This document shows positions 17,840 to 26,132 of a stretch of 64,000 nucleotides of DNA, in pieces. The first letter of the stretch is position 1; every line of letters starts with the position of its first letter. The translations under genes and the position numbers were made by a program. The stretch comes from Methylosinus sporium (GTDB taxonomy: Bacteria; Pseudomonadota; Alphaproteobacteria; Rhizobiales; Beijerinckiaceae), in assembly GCF_003113265.1 (NCBI RefSeq), contig NZ_PUIV01000009.1:1-64000 (forward strand), given 5' to 3'. The notes below the pieces were generated by a model. The model did no database searches. It saw only the letters and a program-made list of their open reading frames with translations, and was not told where the DNA came from.

Positions 17840-18319
17840 ATGGCGGAGGAATTGGACTGGGTCGTCTGGAACGGCTCGCTCGGCGTTTCCGACGCGGTGG
17901 CGATCGGCCGCGTCGAGATCGTCGACGGCGTCCGCACCGCCTGTCTCGCGCCGCCCTATGACGTTGTGGGGCCGTTCAGCCTGGACGAATTGGAGACGCA
18001 GGGCCGCATCGCCTTCGGCGCCTGCCTCGTGATGTCGCTCCAGCGCTGGAAGGAGGATCAGGTCGAGCTGCGCTTAGAAGGCCGCAAGCAGCGCGCCGCC
18101 TTCCAGAAGATGTTCGATTTCGACGAGGACGACAATCAGGAGCATCGCGAGACGCTGGAATTGCCTCTGGAAGGCGCGCTGGAGCCGGCCGAGATCAAAT
18201 CCGCCTTCCGCCGTCTCGCCAAGACCGCCCATCCCGACGCCGGCGGCAGCGCGGAGGACTACCGCCGCATCGCCGAGGCGCGCGACGCATTGCTGGCGCA
18301 GTTCGAAGGGGCGAGTTGA
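17840..18319 (+). CDS. J-domain (DnaJ-like) protein
   Basis: The 159-residue protein ends in a J domain: LEPAEIKSAFRRLAKTAHPD, with the diagnostic HPD at residues 131-133, then SAEDYRRIAEARDALL. The first 100 residues (ELDWVVWNGSLGVSDAVAIG, then a possible interaction module ending in an acidic DFDEDDNQEH) are not a known chaperone domain. It would recruit a DnaK-type ATPase to an unknown client. ATG 17840 (MAEELDW) is preferred; in-frame ATG 17825 is also possible and neither has a strong ribosome-binding site. It is divergent from rubrerythrin. Confidence 0.8.
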   Translation: MAEELDWVVWNGSLGVSDAVAIGRVEIVDGVRTACLAPPYDVVGPFSLDELETQGRIAFGACLVMSLQRWKEDQVELRLEGRKQRAAFQKMFDFDEDDNQEHRETLELPLEGALEPAEIKSAFRRLAKTAHPDAGGSAEDYRRIAEARDALLAQFEGAS

Positions 18320-18680
18320 GAGCGCTTTCGCGAAATCAGAAAATCATTGTAGACCGCGGAAATTGACAAGGCTTCGACGCAGCGAGCCGAATATGCAGTT
18401 CTTCCGACGACACGCCCGCATCATTTCCGCCATTCTGCTGGACGAATTCGGCTTGCTGAAGCCCCTTTTTTCGATTGTCAGGCGTCCGATGAGCTCGATG
18501 GCCAAAACGCCGGCTCTGCCGATCGGATAGAGACCAGCGCCTACGACATGCGGCTGGGCGTCATGGCCCCGATCCCAAAAGCCGAGCAATTCATGAGAGA
18601 TCAGGCGACAGAATTGATCGTGGAGATGCCGGCGAAGCTGTCGCTCACGCCGAAGAAATCCGACCTGACGCGAGAATGAT
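18320..18680. other. Intergenic stretch with an open but start-less frame
   Basis: This 361-bp gap lies between the J-domain gene and convergent der. On the plus strand a frame runs through its second half and ends at TGA 18677-18679; its last part reads DMRLGVMAPIPKAEQFMRDQ and more. It has no good start or ribosome-binding site and I do not recognise it. It may be a gene remnant. Otherwise I see nothing. Confidence 0.35.
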
Positions 18681-20078
18681 CTATCTCTTCCCCTTGTCGA
18701 ATGGATTCTCGCCCGAGCGCGTGGAGATGCGGATCGGCGTGCCCGGGAGATCGAAGGCGCGGCGCAATCCATTCACGAGAAAGCGCTGATAGCTCGCCGG
18801 CAGCTCATCGAGCTGATTGCCGAACAGGATGAAATGCGGCGGCCGCGCCTTGGCCTGCGTCATATAGCGGATCTTGATGCGCCGGCCGGAGACCGCCGGC
18901 GGCGGAGTCTCGTCTATGGCGCTCTCGAGCCAGCGATTGAGCCGCGCCGTCGAGATGCGACGGTTCCAGACTTCATGCGCCTCGAGAATGGCGTGCATGA
19001 GCTTGTCGAGCCCATAGCCGGTCACGCCCGAGACGGCGACCACCGGCGCGCCCTTGATCTGCGGCAGCAGGCGCTCGGCCTCCTCGCGCAGCTTGGCGAG
19101 CCGCGTCCCCGGATCATCGACCGCATCCCATTTGCCGAGCGCGATCACCACCGCCCTGCCCTCGCGCGCGGCGAGATCGGCGATGGTCAAATCCTGCTTC
19201 TCGAACGGAATGGCGGAGTCGAGCAGCAGCACGACGACCTCCGAGAAGCGCACGGCGCGCAGCGCATCGGCGCCGGCGAGCTTCTCCAGCTTGTCGACGA
19301 CCTTGGCGCGCTTGCGCAGGCCGGCGGTGTCGAAGAGCTTCATATCGCGGTCGCGCCAGCGGAATGGCACGGAAATGCTGTCGCGGGTGATGCCCGCCTC
19401 CGGCCCGGTGAGCAGCCGGTCCTCGCCGAGCAGGCGATTGATCAGCGTCGATTTGCCGGCATTGGGCCGCCCGACGACGGCGATGCGCAGCGGCTTGGTG
19501 GGATCGACCTCGCTGCCGTCCTCATCGGCCGAGACGGCGATGTCGGTCGCCGCCTCTTCATCCTCCTCCCAATCCGCGGTCGCCTCCGGCAGCGCCTCGC
19601 GAAGCGCGTCATAGAACTCGCCGAGGCCCTCGCCATGCTCGGCGGAGAGCGGCACGGGATCGCCGAAGCCGAGCTCATAGGCCTCGACCAAGCCGGCCTC
19701 GCCCTTGCGCCCTTCCGACTTATTGGCGGCGAGGATGACCGGCTTGCCGGCCCGGCGCACCAGATCGGCGAAATATTTGTCGTCCGGCGTCACCCCGACG
19801 CGCGCGTCGATCATGAAGAGAATGGCGTCGGCGGTCTCGATCGCCGCCTCCGTCTGCGCGCGCATCCGCCCTTCCAGCGTGGCGGAGGCGCCTTCCTCGA
19901 GGCCGGCCGTGTCGATGATGGTGAAGCGCAGATCGGCAAGGCGCGCCTCGCCTTCTCGGCGATCACGCGTCACGCCGGGCCGGTCGTCGACGAGCGCGAG
20001 CTTCTTGCCGACGAGCCGGTTGAATAAGGTCGACTTGCCGACATTCGGCCGGCCGATGATGGCGAGCGTGAAGGACAT
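18681..20078 (-). CDS. der: Ribosome-associated GTPase Der (EngA)
   Basis: Der is an essential tandem GTPase needed for 50S ribosome assembly. The 465-residue protein has two complete G domains. The first has GRPNVGKST near residue 9, DTAGLEEG and NKSEG; the second has [16 protein letters not shown] near residue 207, [10 protein letters not shown] and GKWD. A C-terminal KH-like domain, including [20 protein letters not shown], follows. ATG 20078 gives the normal start [14 protein letters not shown]. It follows the TPR membrane protein gene after 50 bp, a neighbourhood seen across alphaproteobacteria. Confidence 0.96.
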   Translation of the reverse strand: MSFTLAIIGRPNVGKSTLFNRLVGKKLALVDDRPGVTRDRREGEARLADLRFTIIDTAGLEEGASATLEGRMRAQTEAAIETADAILFMIDARVGVTPDDKYFADLVRRAGKPVILAANKSEGRKGEAGLVEAYELGFGDPVPLSAEHGEGLGEFYDALREALPEATADWEEDEEAATDIAVSADEDGSEVDPTKPLRIAVVGRPNAGKSTLINRLLGEDRLLTGPEAGITRDSISVPFRWRDRDMKLFDTAGLRKRAKVVDKLEKLAGADALRAVRFSEVVVLLLDSAIPFEKQDLTIADLAAREGRAVVIALGKWDAVDDPGTRLAKLREEAERLLPQIKGAPVVAVSGVTGYGLDKLMHAILEAHEVWNRRISTARLNRWLESAIDETPPPAVSGRRIKIRYMTQAKARPPHFILFGNQLDELPASYQRFLVNGLRRAFDLPGTPIRISTRSGENPFDKGKR

Positions 20079-20128
20079 TGTGGCCCTTTGGTCCAACGTC
20101 GCGGCGACGCCGCCTCGAGAATGCGCGC

Positions 20129-20854
20129 CTATTTCCCGGCCGGCGCGGCGGGCGCAGGCGCGGCGTCTTGTCCGGCCGCGGGCGCGGCGGCCGGCGGCGG
20201 GGCGGCGCCGCGCGCAGCCTCCAGCAGCGCCTTATAGGCCCCGGCGCGCTGGCGCATGGCGTGAGGCGCCTCCTGATCATTGAGGATGAGCTTGAAGACG
20301 CGCTCGGCCTCGTTGAAATCGCTGTCCTGCAGCGCGTCGAGCCCCAAGAGCTCCTGCGCCGTAAAGCGGAACGGCCCATTGGCGGTGACGAGCTCGCCGA
20401 GGCGATCCGCCATTTTCTGCCGCTCGCCCTGCTCGAGCAGAATGAGGCCGGCGCGCAGCTTGGCCACCTGCTGCGTGAGCTTGTCGACGCCCTTGTCCTC
20501 GGAGATGGCGTCGAAGGCGGCGACCGCCTTGGCCTTGTCGCTCTGCGCCAGCTCCTGCGCCGCGCGCAGCCGCGCCAGAGTGGCGTAGCCCCTGGGCGAA
20601 TCCTTGGCGAGCGCCTCGAAGGCGGCGACGGCCTCGGCGCCCTTGCCTTGCGTCGCGAGCGCGGCCGCCGCGCTGAAGCGGACATTGGCGCCCTCGGCGG
20701 CCTTTATGCGATTGCTCTCGTAGAAACTATAGGCGCCCGTCGCCACCACGACCAGAAAAGCGCCGACGATCACCGGCGTCTGATAACGCTTCCAGAGGTT
20801 GGCCGCCTTGTCCCGGCGGATGTCTTCGTCGACCTCGTGGAAAATGTCGGACAT
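20129..20854 (-). CDS. Membrane-anchored TPR-like protein (YfgM/DUF2133-type)
   Basis: The 241-residue protein has a short cytoplasmic start ([20 protein letters not shown]), a single membrane helix ([19 protein letters not shown], about residues 27-45) and a helical periplasmic region with TPR-like repeats. It ends in an Ala/Pro-rich low-complexity tail from about residue 215. This matches the YfgM-like family (TPR_21), whose member in Escherichia coli is linked to the Sec translocon and periplasmic chaperones and is also encoded next to der. Length is typical apart from the tail. Probably co-transcribed with der. Confidence 0.82.
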   Translation of the reverse strand: MSDIFHEVDEDIRRDKAANLWKRYQTPVIVGAFLVVVATGAYSFYESNRIKAAEGANVRFSAAAALATQGKGAEAVAAFEALAKDSPRGYATLARLRAAQELAQSDKAKAVAAFDAISEDKGVDKLTQQVAKLRAGLILLEQGERQKMADRLGELVTANGPFRFTAQELLGLDALQDSDFNEAERVFKLILNDQEAPHAMRQRAGAYKALLEAARGAAPPPAAAPAAGQDAAPAPAAPAGK

Positions 20855-21066
20855 GACCGCTCCTGTCGAGATTGGCGCCGGGGCGTTCCGGCGCGGAGGC
20901 CGCTGTTAGCATGGGCAGGCGCACAAGGCCAGTTCCCCCCGCGACGGCCGTTTCGGCGACGGGCTCGGCCGCGGCCGTGCGGCGGGCCGCCCCGGCCGCT
21001 CCGACCAATATGACGCGCCTTCGCCAGAGCGACGAGGACAGGGGCGAGAGGCCAGGGACGAAATAG

Positions 21067-21102
21067 GCGCGCCATCCGGTCCGATCGGATCGGATGGCGC
21101 GC
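21067..21102 (-). terminator. Terminator-like hairpin after the ferredoxin gene
   Basis: The arms GCGCGCCATCCG (21067-21078) and CGGATGGCGCGC (21091-21102) pair perfectly over 12 bp. The 12-nt loop contains a second palindrome, TCCGATCGGA. On the minus strand it is followed by CTATTTCGT, a weak T tract. It starts 15 bp after the ferredoxin stop. Confidence 0.55.
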
Positions 21103-21116
21103 TCATGAGATGCGCG

Positions 21117-21482
21117 TCACGCGCCGCCGGGCTCTCCGGTGAATTTCACGAGAATATCCTGGTCTCGCACCACATATTGGCAGGCGAGCCGATATTTGGG
21201 CGGAATATCGTCGACCACCGCGCGCGCGATCTCCTCGGCCGTGATCTTGCCCATGGATTTCAGTTGCGCTTTCTCCTTCTCGGTGAGCGTCGCGCCCATG
21301 GTCTTGTCGTCGAGCGGCGTCACCTCGATGAGGCAGGAGCCGCATTCGCCGTCTTTGCAATCATGTGGAATGGGAATCTTATTCGCCTCGGCGACGGCGA
21401 GTATCGTGTGCGTGTCGCCGGCGACCGCATAGACCGTCACATTTTTATGGAGAAGAGGAGTGGAGAAGGTGACGTCGGGCAT
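21117..21482 (-). CDS. 2Fe-2S ferredoxin
   Basis: The 121-residue protein is a plant-type 2Fe-2S ferredoxin. The cluster ligands are C42, C47 and C50 in HDCKDGECGSC and C101 in LACQYVV. Between the third and fourth cysteines there is a helical insert (EKEKAQLKSMGKITAEEIAR) that makes it longer than the minimal fold. It carries electrons in the cytoplasm; the partner is unknown. It is transcribed alone, with a hairpin terminator downstream. The next genes upstream (ligase cluster) are in the same direction but 60 bp away. Confidence 0.88.
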   Translation of the reverse strand: MPDVTFSTPLLHKNVTVYAVAGDTHTILAVAEANKIPIPHDCKDGECGSCLIEVTPLDDKTMGATLTEKEKAQLKSMGKITAEEIARAVVDDIPPKYRLACQYVVRDQDILVKFTGEPGGA

Positions 21483-21542
21483 GGCCGTCCTCCCTTTGTT
21501 TTTATTATGCGGGAAGAAGCGTAGGCCGCGACTCGGCGAGCG

Positions 21543-22697
21543 TCAATCGATGATCACATGCGGCAAAAAGCGCGAGCGATCCGTCGTCACCAGCGAAACA
21601 TCCTCGCGCACGCCCATGCCCGCCGGCGCGCCGCCGACGAGCCAGCAGCCGAGCACGGGATAACGGCCACCGAAATTCGGCAACAGACATAATTGCTGCA
21701 GCACGAAGCCTTCGGCGCCATAGCCGCCGTCCGTATGCGCGAGACGCGTCTCGCCGTCGAAGAGCGCCACATTGGCGCCCTCGCGCGAATAGAGCGGCTT
21801 GCGCGCATATCGCGTCAATGACGATGCGCGCGCGTCGTCCTTGAAAAAGCAGGGCAGAAGATTGGGATGGCCGGGCGCCGCCTCCCACAGATAAGCGAGA
21901 AATCCCTTGCTCGAGGGAATGGCCTTCCACGGCGGCTCGACGAAACGCGTCGCCCCCATCGCCGCCGATTTGCCGAAAGCGTCGGCGAAAATCCATTCCC
22001 AAGGATAGAGCTTGAACAGTCGCTCGACGCGCCGCCCCGAGCGATCGACGAAAATCTCGCCGGAAAGGCCGATGTCGCGCATGTCGATGCGCGCCGTCCA
22101 GGAGCCCGCCTGCGCCGCGCAATCGGCGAGATAGGCGACATTGCCGCGATCCTCGACGCTCTGCGTCATGCAGGCGAAATGCACGGGAGCGCCGCCCGCG
22201 ATCTCGCGCCAGCGCGCGATCAGACGGTCATGCAGCGAATTGAACTGATCCGCTCCTTTCGGCAAATGGCCGCGCGCGATCATCTGCTCGAGCCAGAACC
22301 ATTGCACGACCGCGGATTCGAACAGGCTCGTCGGCGTGTCGGCGTTATATTCGAGCAGCTTCGGCGGCCCCTCTCCGTCATAGGAGAAATCGAAACGCCC
22401 ATAGAGCGAGGCGTCGCGGCGCGCATGGCTCTCGGCGATGAGGCTCCATGCGTGACGCGGAACGCGCAAGCGCTCCAGCGCCTGCTCGTCTCTCACCAAG
22501 CGCGCGACGACATCCTCGCAGAGCGCGGAAAGATCGGCGGTCGCGGTTTCGATATCCTCCTCGATTTCGCGCATCGAAAAGACATAGCGCGCGCTCTCGT
22601 CCCAATAGGGCTCGCCATCCGCCTGCGCATATTGAAAGCCGATCTTTCTCGCCTCCTCGGCGAAGTCCGGCCGCGGCGGCGATGGCTCGCGTCTCAC
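21543..22697 (-). CDS. Glutathionylspermidine synthase-like ATP-grasp ligase (YjfC/YgiC family)
   Basis: The 384-residue protein belongs to the family sharing the C-terminal synthetase domain of glutathionylspermidine synthase. Typical blocks are YWDESARYVFSMREIEEDIE, FDFSYDGEGPPKLLEYNADT with TPTSLFES, LFKLYPWEWIFADAFG and KPLYSREGANV. The family joins peptides and amines with ATP, but the amidase half of true Gsp synthase is absent and the substrate of YjfC/YgiC proteins is unknown. The start overlaps the preceding Gly-rich gene by 4 bp. The grouping with DUF350 and a small membrane protein parallels yjfL-yjfM-yjfC of Escherichia coli. Confidence 0.87.
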   Translation of the reverse strand: MRREPSPPRPDFAEEARKIGFQYAQADGEPYWDESARYVFSMREIEEDIETATADLSALCEDVVARLVRDEQALERLRVPRHAWSLIAESHARRDASLYGRFDFSYDGEGPPKLLEYNADTPTSLFESAVVQWFWLEQMIARGHLPKGADQFNSLHDRLIARWREIAGGAPVHFACMTQSVEDRGNVAYLADCAAQAGSWTARIDMRDIGLSGEIFVDRSGRRVERLFKLYPWEWIFADAFGKSAAMGATRFVEPPWKAIPSSKGFLAYLWEAAPGHPNLLPCFFKDDARASSLTRYARKPLYSREGANVALFDGETRLAHTDGGYGAEGFVLQQLCLLPNFGGRYPVLGCWLVGGAPAGMGVREDVSLVTTDRSRFLPHVIID

Positions 22698-23140
22698 GAT
22701 CCGCCGCCGCCATGGCCGGCGGCGCCGAAGCCGCCGAAGGAAACGGCATGGCCGGAAGACGCCGCGCCCGCATGTCCCGCCGAGCTCTCGCCCGAAGAGG
22801 AATGGCCGCCGGAGCCGCCATGGCTATGCGACTGGCGGCATTCCTCCTGCCGCTCCCAGTCGGCATCCTCGGCGCAGTCGCGTCCATGCGCATATTCGAT
22901 CGCCGCATAAGTTCCAATCGACAGCGAGCCGGCGGCGATCAGCGCGACGGTGTGCGCATATTCGATCGCCGCATAGGTCCCGATCGACAACGAGCCGACG
23001 GCGATCGCCGCAATGGCGATCGTGCGCTTGCGGCTCCCGAAAGGCCCGTTCGCGCCGCCGGGGAGCCCCTCGGGCGCATGAGTGACGACGGGCGGGGCCA
23101 GCCCGCGGCGTCCGAATTCCTTGCGGGGCGGCTCGGCCAT
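22694..23140 (-). CDS. Gly/Ser/His-rich membrane protein with an internal tandem repeat (YjfM-like position)
   Basis: The 148-residue protein has a basic, Pro-rich N-terminus (about residues 1-38). Two consecutive 22-residue copies of a hydrophobic segment, GSLSIGTYAAIEYAH, follow at about residues 48 and 70. The C-terminal half is rich in Gly, Ser and His, with two cysteines in GRDCAEDADWERQEECRQ and a terminal GHGGGGS. It occupies the place of YjfM (DUF1190) between DUF350 and the ligase, and a paralogue is encoded upstream at 23640-24074. The repeat is a 66-bp DNA duplication. Function is unknown; the tail could bind metal or be the target of the ligase, which is speculation. Confidence 0.7.
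   Translation of the reverse strand: MAEPPRKEFGRRGLAPPVVTHAPEGLPGGANGPFGSRKRTIAIAAIAVGSLSIGTYAAIEYAHTVALIAAGSLSIGTYAAIEYAHGRDCAEDADWERQEECRQSHSHGGSGGHSSSGESSAGHAGAASSGHAVSFGGFGAAGHGGGGS
22887..23010. repeat. 66-bp tandem duplication inside the Gly-rich membrane protein gene
   Basis: Two near-identical units begin at 22887 and 22953 with TGCGCATATTCGATCGCCGC and differ by only a few bases over about 57 bp. The period of 66 bp keeps the reading frame and doubles a 22-residue membrane segment. Confidence 0.85.
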
Positions 23141-23149
23141 GGGCGCCTC

Positions 23150-23557
23150 TCAAGGGCTCATGCAGGCGGCGCTGAGCACGCCCGCCGAAATGGAGACGGC
23201 GCCGAGCCAGACCGCCGCGGCGATGGCGTTCTGCTCGATCGCCTGCGAGAGCCCCGGATGCGCGAGCCGCGCGAGAAGATAGGCGACGATCTGCGTGGCG
23301 AAGGCGACGAAGCCCCAGATGATGAATTCGAGCCCCGATTGCGTATTATGCACGGCGCCGGCGAGCGCGATGGCGAAGCCGATGAGGCTGCCGCCGAAGG
23401 CGATGGCGGCGGAGGCGTTGTGCGCATTGACGATGAGGTCGAATTCGCAATGCGGCGTGAGCCGCGTGTAGACAACGCAGAAAGCCGCGCAATAAGCGAT
23501 CGTCCCGAGAAAATAGGCGGCGAAGGACAGGAGGCCGGAGGCGAGGTCTGCTGGCAA
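23150..23557 (-). CDS. DUF350 family membrane protein (YjfL-like)
   Basis: The 135-residue protein is almost entirely membrane helices: ASGLLSFAAYFLGTIAYCAA, NASAAIAFGGSLIGFAIALA, EFIIWGFVAFATQIVAYLLA and NAIAAAVWLGAVSISAGVLS. The TPHCEFDLIVNAHNASAAIA stretch matches the DUF350 pattern. I place the start at TTG 23557, preceded by GAGAGG six bases upstream; longer frames to 23749 add non-hydrophobic sequence with no ribosome-binding site. It lies 9 bp before the Gly-rich gene and forms one unit with it and the ligase. The biochemical role of DUF350 proteins is not known. Confidence 0.82.
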   Translation of the reverse strand: MPADLASGLLSFAAYFLGTIAYCAAFCVVYTRLTPHCEFDLIVNAHNASAAIAFGGSLIGFAIALAGAVHNTQSGLEFIIWGFVAFATQIVAYLLARLAHPGLSQAIEQNAIAAAVWLGAVSISAGVLSAACMSP

Positions 23558-23606
23558 TGTAATCCTCTCGGAAATGTCTCGCCGCGAGGTTAGCAAAGCG
23601 AATGAC

Positions 23607-23622
23607 CGAAAGATAGCCGCGC
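23607..23622 (-). promoter_or_regulatory. Shared 16-bp motif, copy 1 (upstream of DUF350)
   Basis: CGAAAGATAGCCGCGC (plus strand) occurs identically here and at 24204-24219, each time upstream of a gene of the same cluster. This copy ends 50 bp before the DUF350 start. Read in the gene direction it is GCGCGGCTATCTTTCG. It could be a promoter element or a regulator site. Confidence 0.4.
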
Positions 23623-23639
23623 CGCGATGCGACGCTGCC

Positions 23640-24074
23640 TCACGAGCCGCCCGAATAGAAGCCGCCGCTCCCCCCGAATCCGCCGTAATGAGCGTGGAAG
23701 CCCGACCCGCCTGCACCGCTCCCGCCTCCGCCGCCACCTCCGCCGGCATCGCTGCCGCGCTCGCAATCGCGCCGCGGATCGGCAGAGCAGATTTGGCGAT
23801 CGATGGTCTGCGCCAGCGTGAAAATTCCGATCGAGATCGCGCCGAGCGCGATCAGCGCGACGGCGAGTGGCCACGCCTGCTCCGACGCGAGATGCAGAGA
23901 ATCGCCGACAGGCGTCTCCGGCCGCGGCGGCGGCGCCGGGCGCGGTCCGAGGCCGTGGCCATATTTCGCTATGCCTTCGCGTTCGATATGCAGCGATCGC
24001 TTGCGCGGGCTCTCCACGCGTCTCGGCCCCAGGCCGTGGCCGAAAGATTCGATGCTCGGCTCTTCCTCCGCCAT
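23640..24074 (-). CDS. Gly-rich membrane protein, paralogue of 22694-23140
   Basis: The 144-residue protein has a soluble N-terminus in which GHGLGPR occurs twice (about residues 12 and 39). One membrane helix follows (AWPLAVALIALGAISIGIFT, about residues 67-86), then a short Cys pair (RQICSADPRRDCERG) and a Gly-rich tail ending GGFGGSGGFYSGGS. The layout of basic N-terminus, membrane segment, two cysteines and Gly-rich tail is the same as in the gene three positions downstream, so the two are probably paralogues. It starts the four-gene cluster. Function is unknown. Confidence 0.68.
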   Translation of the reverse strand: MAEEEPSIESFGHGLGPRRVESPRKRSLHIEREGIAKYGHGLGPRPAPPPRPETPVGDSLHLASEQAWPLAVALIALGAISIGIFTLAQTIDRQICSADPRRDCERGSDAGGGGGGGGSGAGGSGFHAHYGGFGGSGGFYSGGS

Positions 24075-24203
24075 GGCTCATCGACCGTGGGGGAAAGCGC
24101 CGCAAGGAAACGGCGCCGACGCAGCGACGCCGCCGATGACAACTCCCGAACGCAAAGTCGCGCCTTTCGAAAATAGATGCGCGAATATATCGGGAACCCG
24201 CGA

Positions 24204-24219
24204 CGAAAGATAGCCGCGC
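24204..24219 (-). promoter_or_regulatory. Shared 16-bp motif, copy 2 (upstream of the Gly-rich gene)
   Basis: This is an identical copy of the 16-mer at 23607-23622, located 130 bp upstream of the first gene of the cluster at 24074. Exact recurrence of a 16-mer twice within 600 bp, both times upstream of a cluster member, argues for a shared control site. Confidence 0.4.
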
Positions 24220-24245
24220 GCCAGAATTGGCGACCACGGGCTCCT

Positions 24246-24707
24246 TCAAAACACCCCCGCCTCCAGCCCCGCGGCCATCGCCATTGCGAGCTCGCGGGCG
24301 GCATCGACGAATTCCTCCCGCCATTCCCCGCGCAAGATGAGCGGCTCCTGCACGCTGCGCCAGCGCAAGCCGGTCGCGACGCTCTCGACGCTGCGGCGCG
24401 CGCCGGCGCCGTCATTGCCGGCGCGGATATAGAGCGCGTAAGGTCGGCCCTGCGTGCGCTCGAGGCAGGGATAATAGCTGCGGTCGAAAAAATCCTTCAG
24501 CGCCCCGCTCATATAGCCGAGGTTTTCGGTCGTCCCCAGAATGATGGCGTCCGCCGCCAGCGCATCCTCGGGCGTCGCTTCGAGCGGCGCCCGGACGATC
24601 GTCTCCACGCCATCGATCTCGCGCGTCCCGGCCAGCGCGGCGTCGCGCAGAAGCCGCGTATTGCGCGAGGGCGCATGGGCGAGAATCAGAAGGCGCTTGC
24701 GGGACAT
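24246..24707 (-). CDS. Flavodoxin-like / NADPH-dependent FMN reductase family protein
   Basis: The 153-residue protein starts with a Rossmann-type strand and phosphate loop (RKRLLILAHAPSRNTRLL). It continues with ADAIILGTTENLGYMSGALK and DFFDRSYYPCLERTQGRPYA, the pattern of flavodoxin-fold proteins that bind FMN at the second loop (GTTENLGYMSG). It is expected to be a small cytoplasmic FMN-dependent redox protein; the substrate is unknown. It is co-oriented with its neighbours but well separated on both sides, so it may be transcribed alone. Confidence 0.78.
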   Translation of the reverse strand: MSRKRLLILAHAPSRNTRLLRDAALAGTREIDGVETIVRAPLEATPEDALAADAIILGTTENLGYMSGALKDFFDRSYYPCLERTQGRPYALYIRAGNDGAGARRSVESVATGLRWRSVQEPLILRGEWREEFVDAARELAMAMAAGLEAGVF

Positions 24708-24951
24708 TGGGCGGCGACGCTCTCCCGCGGCCGATGCGGCATGTGCGCCGGCGCACGATGCGGCCGCGCGGGAAATGATAGCGCTTCCAGCCGAAGTCGA
24801 CGCCGGTTCGGCATTGGAAACGCGTCAAAACAAAAGAGTCTAGCGCATCCTGCGGACGCTGACGCGAGAAAAGCGAGCCGAGGCTCGCTCTTTTGAAACC
24901 ACGCCCGAGCAGCTGTCCAGCTCTCGCCGGCGCGGCACGCGCAGGTTGCGC

Positions 24952-24970
24952 GGGAGGGCGCCGCCCTCCC
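24952..24970 (-). terminator. Hairpin after the bufferin gene
   Basis: GGGAGGGC (24952-24959) and GCCCTCCC (24963-24970) form a perfect 8-bp stem, 8 bp beyond the bufA2 stop. There is no T run, so it may stabilise the mRNA end rather than terminate transcription by itself. Confidence 0.4.
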
Positions 24971-24978
24971 CGCTTCGA

Positions 24979-25236
24979 TCAGTTCAGCGTACGACCGCCG
25001 GCGGCCTTGCAGGCGTCCTCGGATTCGACGAAGGTCCAGCCCTTGCCTTTGCAGGCGTTCATGCCCTTGCAGGCGTTCTTGGGGCTGTGGCAGTCGCTCT
25101 TGCCCTTGCAGGCGTTGGCGCCGATGCATTGCACCTTGCCGGGCGTCGCCGCCATGGCCGTCGTCACGGCGCCGGCGAGCGCGAGAGAGACCGCCGCTAT
25201 GGCGAGAGCCGTTCCGTTGCGAATATTGTCTTTCAT
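24979..25236 (-). CDS. BufA2-type periplasmic bufferin (cysteine-rich metallophore precursor)
   Basis: The 85-residue precursor has a signal peptide (NGTALAIAAVSLALAGAVTT then AMAA) and a short mature part with six cysteines in a repeated pattern: QCIGANACKGKSDC, NACKGMNACKGKGW and DACKAAGG. This matches bufferins of the BufA2 type. Related bufferins are copper-binding peptides whose cysteines are modified by MNIO (DUF692) enzymes. ATG 25236 follows a perfect GGAGG ribosome-binding site. No DUF692 or partner gene adjoins it: downstream is the flavodoxin gene and upstream is divergent psd. It is therefore an orphan precursor whose modifying enzyme, if any, lies elsewhere. Confidence 0.82.
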   Translation of the reverse strand: MKDNIRNGTALAIAAVSLALAGAVTTAMAATPGKVQCIGANACKGKSDCHSPKNACKGMNACKGKGWTFVESEDACKAAGGRTLN

Positions 25237-25406
25237 GTTTCCTCCCCGAGGGGCTGTCGGCCCCATTGGGCTTCGACCGCGCCTATCTGTCGTGAATCCG
25301 CCGCAGGGGCAAGGGCGCAGGCGCCCCGCCCGCGTGACTTTCGCGCCGCAAAATGGCAAAACTCGCCCCGCCTGCGGCGACGGGCCGCATTCGGAGCCTC
25401 TCATCC

Positions 25407-26105
25407 ATGTCGATCCTCGAATCGGTCCGCAAATCGCTCGTCCCGATCCATCCGGAAGGCTATATTTTCATCGCCGCCTTCGCCATCGCCGCTCTGCTGC
25501 TGCACTGGGTATCCTCGACGCTCGGCTGGGTGGGCTTCATCGCCACCGCCTGGTGCGTCTATTTCTTCCGCGATCCGCAGCGCCTCACGCCCTTGCGCGA
25601 GGGGCTCGTGGTGTCTCCGGCCGACGGCGTCGTCTGCTCCATCGGCTTCTTCCTGCCGCCGGCCGAGCTCGGCCTCGGCGCGGAGCCGATGCAGCGCGTC
25701 TCCATCTTCATGAGCGTCTTCGACGTGCATGTGAATCGCGCCCCCATCACCGGCCGCATCAGCAAAGTCGCCTATAAGCCCGGCATCTTCCTCAACGCCG
25801 ATCTCGACAAGGCGAGCGAGGACAATGAGCGCAACGGCGTCGTCATCGACGCGCCCTCCGGCCGCTATGGCGTGGTGCAGATCGCGGGCCTCGTGGCGCG
25901 GCGCATCGTCTGCTTCGTGCAGGACGGCCAGCCGATCGGCGTCGGCGACCGTTTCGGCCTCATCCGTTTCGGCTCGCGCGTCGACGTCTATATGCCGACC
26001 GCCGCCAAGCCCCGCGTCGCCGTGGGCTCGCGCGCCATCGCCGGCGAGACGATCCTCGCCGATGTGAACTCCACCGCCGCCCCTCTGAGCTTCAAGGCCG
26101 GCTGA
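25407..26105 (+). CDS. psd: Phosphatidylserine decarboxylase proenzyme (short form)
   Basis: Psd converts phosphatidylserine to phosphatidylethanolamine at the inner membrane. The 232-residue proenzyme has N-terminal membrane segments ([16 protein letters not shown]), [11 protein letters not shown], the [18 protein letters not shown] block and the self-cleavage site [11 protein letters not shown]. There cleavage at Gly-Ser would leave the pyruvoyl group on the alpha chain. This is the short type common in alphaproteobacteria. ATG 25407 gives the expected N-terminus [19 protein letters not shown]. It is followed 27 bp later by pssA, which makes its substrate. Confidence 0.95.
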   Translation: MSILESVRKSLVPIHPEGYIFIAAFAIAALLLHWVSSTLGWVGFIATAWCVYFFRDPQRLTPLREGLVVSPADGVVCSIGFFLPPAELGLGAEPMQRVSIFMSVFDVHVNRAPITGRISKVAYKPGIFLNADLDKASEDNERNGVVIDAPSGRYGVVQIAGLVARRIVCFVQDGQPIGVGDRFGLIRFGSRVDVYMPTAAKPRVAVGSRAIAGETILADVNSTAAPLSFKAG

Positions 26106-26132
26106 GCCGTCGCCGCGACAAAGGCCACCCCA

